Assembly: GCA_019241095.1 (NCBI GenBank)
Contig: JAFAXJ010000258.1
Location: 1-7,316 of the forward strand
Direction: 5' to 3'
Length of the DNA stretch: 7,316 bases
From: Verrucomicrobiota bacterium
Lineage (GTDB): Bacteria > Verrucomicrobiota > Verrucomicrobiia > Chthoniobacterales > JAFAMB01
Part shown: positions 5,999 through 7,316 of the stretch, one piece after another
How the letters are laid out: every line of letters begins with the position of its first letter
Numbering within the stretch: position 1 is the first letter of the stretch
Translations under genes and position numbers: made by a program
The notes under the pieces: model-generated
What the model was told of the DNA's origin: nothing
The model's database searches: none
Seen by the model: only the letters and a program-made list of their open reading frames with translations

Positions 5999-6661
5999 CT
6001 AACCGAGAATTCGTTCAATGTCGCCGACCATCTTCTGGGTTTGATGCAGTTGATCAAAGTTATAGATCAGTTTCCAACGACTGTCGGGAGAGATAAGATA
6101 GATAAAGGCTGAATGGTCCATGAAATAGACATCCGGGTCCTCGCCGGGGGTGTGTACTTTTTCGTAGTACGCTCCGTAAGCCTTAGCCGTCTGTGCAATC
6201 TGTTCGGGACTACCGGTCAGGCCAATAAATGATTTGTCAAAATAAGGAACGTAATTTTTCAATAGTTCCGGCTTATCTCTTTGCGGATCTACGCTGATAA
6301 AAACTACTTGCACCTTTGCACGTTCCCGCTCGGGCAGTGATCGATAAACTTTCCCAAGATCTGACAGGGTTGTCGGGCAGACGTTTGGGCAATGCGTAAA
6401 GCCGAACGAGAAAAGAACCAGCTTGCCCCGAAGCTGGTCGAGCCTGAAGGAATGGCCTTCCTGATCGACCAGCTTGAAATCATAGGCTTGGCTGTCCGGA
6501 ACAAGTGCTTGACCGTAAAATTTTTGCTGGACCTGCTGGTAAGCGGTGTAACGACTAAAGACAAAGCTTGCACCTAGAGCAAGGAGCAGCGCCCCGGCAA
6601 CAATGAATGAGCGCAAACGGGAAGTGCCGAAACCTCTAGCTGCTTTAACTGCGTAAGTCAT
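5999..6661 (-). CDS. SCO1/SenC family copper chaperone / thiol-disulfide protein
   Basis: The protein has 220 residues, normal for bacterial SCO proteins. An N-terminal anchor (about 17-36, LRSFIVAGALLLALGASFVF) is followed by a thioredoxin-like domain facing the periplasm. The copper-binding residues are all present: C91 and C95 in FTHCPNVCPTTL, and H183 in YFMDHSAFIYLI. SVDPQRDKPE (123-132) is also typical of the family. SCO proteins deliver or reduce copper for the CuA site of cytochrome c oxidase, or act as thiol reductants. The ATG overlaps the PCuAC stop as ATGA, so the two are translated together. With PCuAC they form a known pair in CuA assembly: PCuAC supplies Cu(I) and SCO handles copper or the CuA thiols. 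The oxidase itself is not in the window. Confidence 0.95.
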   Translation of the reverse strand: MTYAVKAARGFGTSRLRSFIVAGALLLALGASFVFSRYTAYQQVQQKFYGQALVPDSQAYDFKLVDQEGHSFRLDQLRGKLVLFSFGFTHCPNVCPTTLSDLGKVYRSLPERERAKVQVVFISVDPQRDKPELLKNYVPYFDKSFIGLTGSPEQIAQTAKAYGAYYEKVHTPGEDPDVYFMDHSAFIYLISPDSRWKLIYNFDQLHQTQKMVGDIERILG

Positions 6662-7101
6662 TGGGGCTCCTGTTTCAGCACATCAACGAAGAGGCTTACT
6701 TCTCGGTTTCCCGGTTCAAATACCAGGTTGAGCTTCACTCGATCGCCCTCTTTGGGATGCTTCAGAAGTCCCATCAACATTAAATGGTCACCGCCAGGCT
6801 TCAACTCCACTATTCCGCCGGCCGGAATATCCAACCCTTTCACTGTCGACATGCCCATCGTTTCGTGGCCTTGATGTTTTTGAACGGTCGTAATCATCGG
6901 TTCGACCATGGAAGCGATCTCAGACGTACCCTTTACAAGCGTCAGATGCAGCGGACTTACATTGCGAATCGTCATGTAAGCTGCAGTGGCAGAAGCTACT
7001 TGAGGTACAGCCTGTAACCACGCTTTTTCTATCTTGACCGGCTGATCATCTGCTTTAGCAATCGAAAATACAAACAACCAAACGAAAAAACAGACTTTCA
7101 T
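6658..7101 (-). CDS. PCuAC-family periplasmic copper chaperone
   Basis: The protein has 147 residues with a Sec signal peptide: K2, a hydrophobic core (CFFVWLFVFSI) and a likely cut after SIAKA (residue 17). The mature cupredoxin-like domain shows WLQAVP (28-33), AAYMTIRN (40-47), GLDIPAGGIVELKPGGDHLMLMGL (in parts, 89-112) and FEPG (128-131). The family's copper site follows the pattern H(M)x10Mx21HxM. Here M84, x21, H106-L-M108 fit exactly. The first ligand appears to be M69 (VEPM) rather than His, and about 4 extra residues bring in H76 and H79. The family binds Cu(I) in the periplasm and passes it to the CuA site, often with SCO. A GGGA Shine-Dalgarno lies 7 bases before the ATG. Its TGA overlaps the SCO ATG, and the cytochrome gene ends 38 bases upstream. 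Confidence 0.92.
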   Translation of the reverse strand: MKVCFFVWLFVFSIAKADDQPVKIEKAWLQAVPQVASATAAYMTIRNVSPLHLTLVKGTSEIASMVEPMITTVQKHQGHETMGMSTVKGLDIPAGGIVELKPGGDHLMLMGLLKHPKEGDRVKLNLVFEPGNREVSLFVDVLKQEPQ

Positions 7102-7139
7102 CGATAATTCCCGTTAGACCATCTCACCGCCGATACAAG

Positions 7140-7316
7140 TCATCTTTTCATGCTCCGGATATATCCGACCAATTGTTCTATTCTATCCCGGGACAGGTCA
7201 GGGTTCGGCGGCATGGCGGTACTTAAGCCAACAGCCTTGCCGCCCTCTCGAATAGCGGAAGCAATTTGAGTATCTGTGACCGACGCTTGCCAACTCGGAT
7301 TAGTAAAATCCGGGGG
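7140..7316 (-). CDS. c-type cytochrome, C-terminal fragment cut by the window edge
   Basis: Reading the minus strand from the right edge gives 58 residues and then TGA. They match the C-terminal part of a small class I-type cytochrome c domain: PPDFTNPSW (1-9), a helix TDTQIASAIREGGK (14-27), STAMPPNPDLS (32-42) with M35 as the likely axial haem ligand, and a final helix RIEQLVGYIRSMKR (45-58). The CxxCH haem motif would lie outside the window, so it is not confirmed here. The gene stands just upstream of the PCuAC and SCO genes on the same strand, which suggests a respiratory electron carrier or oxidase-related cytochrome in the same transcript. The full domain count and the start are unknown. 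Confidence 0.85.
   Translation of the reverse strand, partial: PPDFTNPSWQASVTDTQIASAIREGGKAVGLSTAMPPNPDLSRDRIEQLVGYIRSMKR

Noticed and set aside
1..7316. CRISPR arrays, tRNA or rRNA genes, insertion sequences, phage or defence genes
   Set aside because: No regularly spaced repeats, tRNA-like cloverleaf, rRNA segment, transposase or nuclease-like ORF was seen. The window is fully explained by metabolic and copper-handling genes.

Overview
The window is a compact bacterial segment of roughly even base composition (judged by eye, not counted). Almost every gene lies on the minus strand, so transcription runs right to left. It holds two minus-strand gene clusters, a thioesterase gene between them, and one probable small lipoprotein gene on the plus strand. 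The organism looks Gram-negative: there is a lipobox protein, a membrane-anchored SCO protein, a secreted PCuAC copper chaperone and a c-type cytochrome. The sequence alone does not fix the phylum; Acidobacteriota or Verrucomicrobiota are guesses.

Right part (5999-7316): the tail of a c-type cytochrome, then a PCuAC copper chaperone, then a SCO1/SenC protein. The last two overlap by 4 bases (ATGA). This is a copper-delivery module of the kind that assembles the CuA centre of a cytochrome oxidase.

Middle (5213-5998): a PaaI-like hotdog thioesterase on the minus strand. Opposite it is a plus-strand ORF with a convincing lipoprotein signal, whose stop codon directly abuts the SCO stop codon.

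Left part (1-5110): a cobalamin operon controlled by a cobalamin riboswitch. In order of transcription: a putative promoter (near 5082-5110), the aptamer (about 4934-5079), a very stable hairpin (4853-4885), then cobT, cobS, an alpha-ribazole-phosphate phosphatase (cobC), cobU, the threonine-phosphate decarboxylase (cobD in Salmonella naming) and the first half of cobyric acid synthase (cobQ/cbiP), which runs off the left edge. Gene junctions are ATGA or TTGA overlaps or gaps of 1-2 bases, so translation is probably coupled throughout. CobQ makes cobyric acid, CobD supplies aminopropanol phosphate, CobU activates cobinamide to GDP-cobinamide, CobT makes alpha-ribazole phosphate, and CobS with CobC finish the nucleotide loop. 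CobQ acts before cobinamide, so the locus points to more than cobinamide salvage. CbiB and the corrin-ring genes are not in view.

I saw no CRISPR, tRNA, rRNA, insertion sequence, phage gene or clear novel defence system. The most interesting points are the riboswitch expression platform, the lone plus-strand lipoprotein ORF and the altered copper motif of the PCuAC protein.
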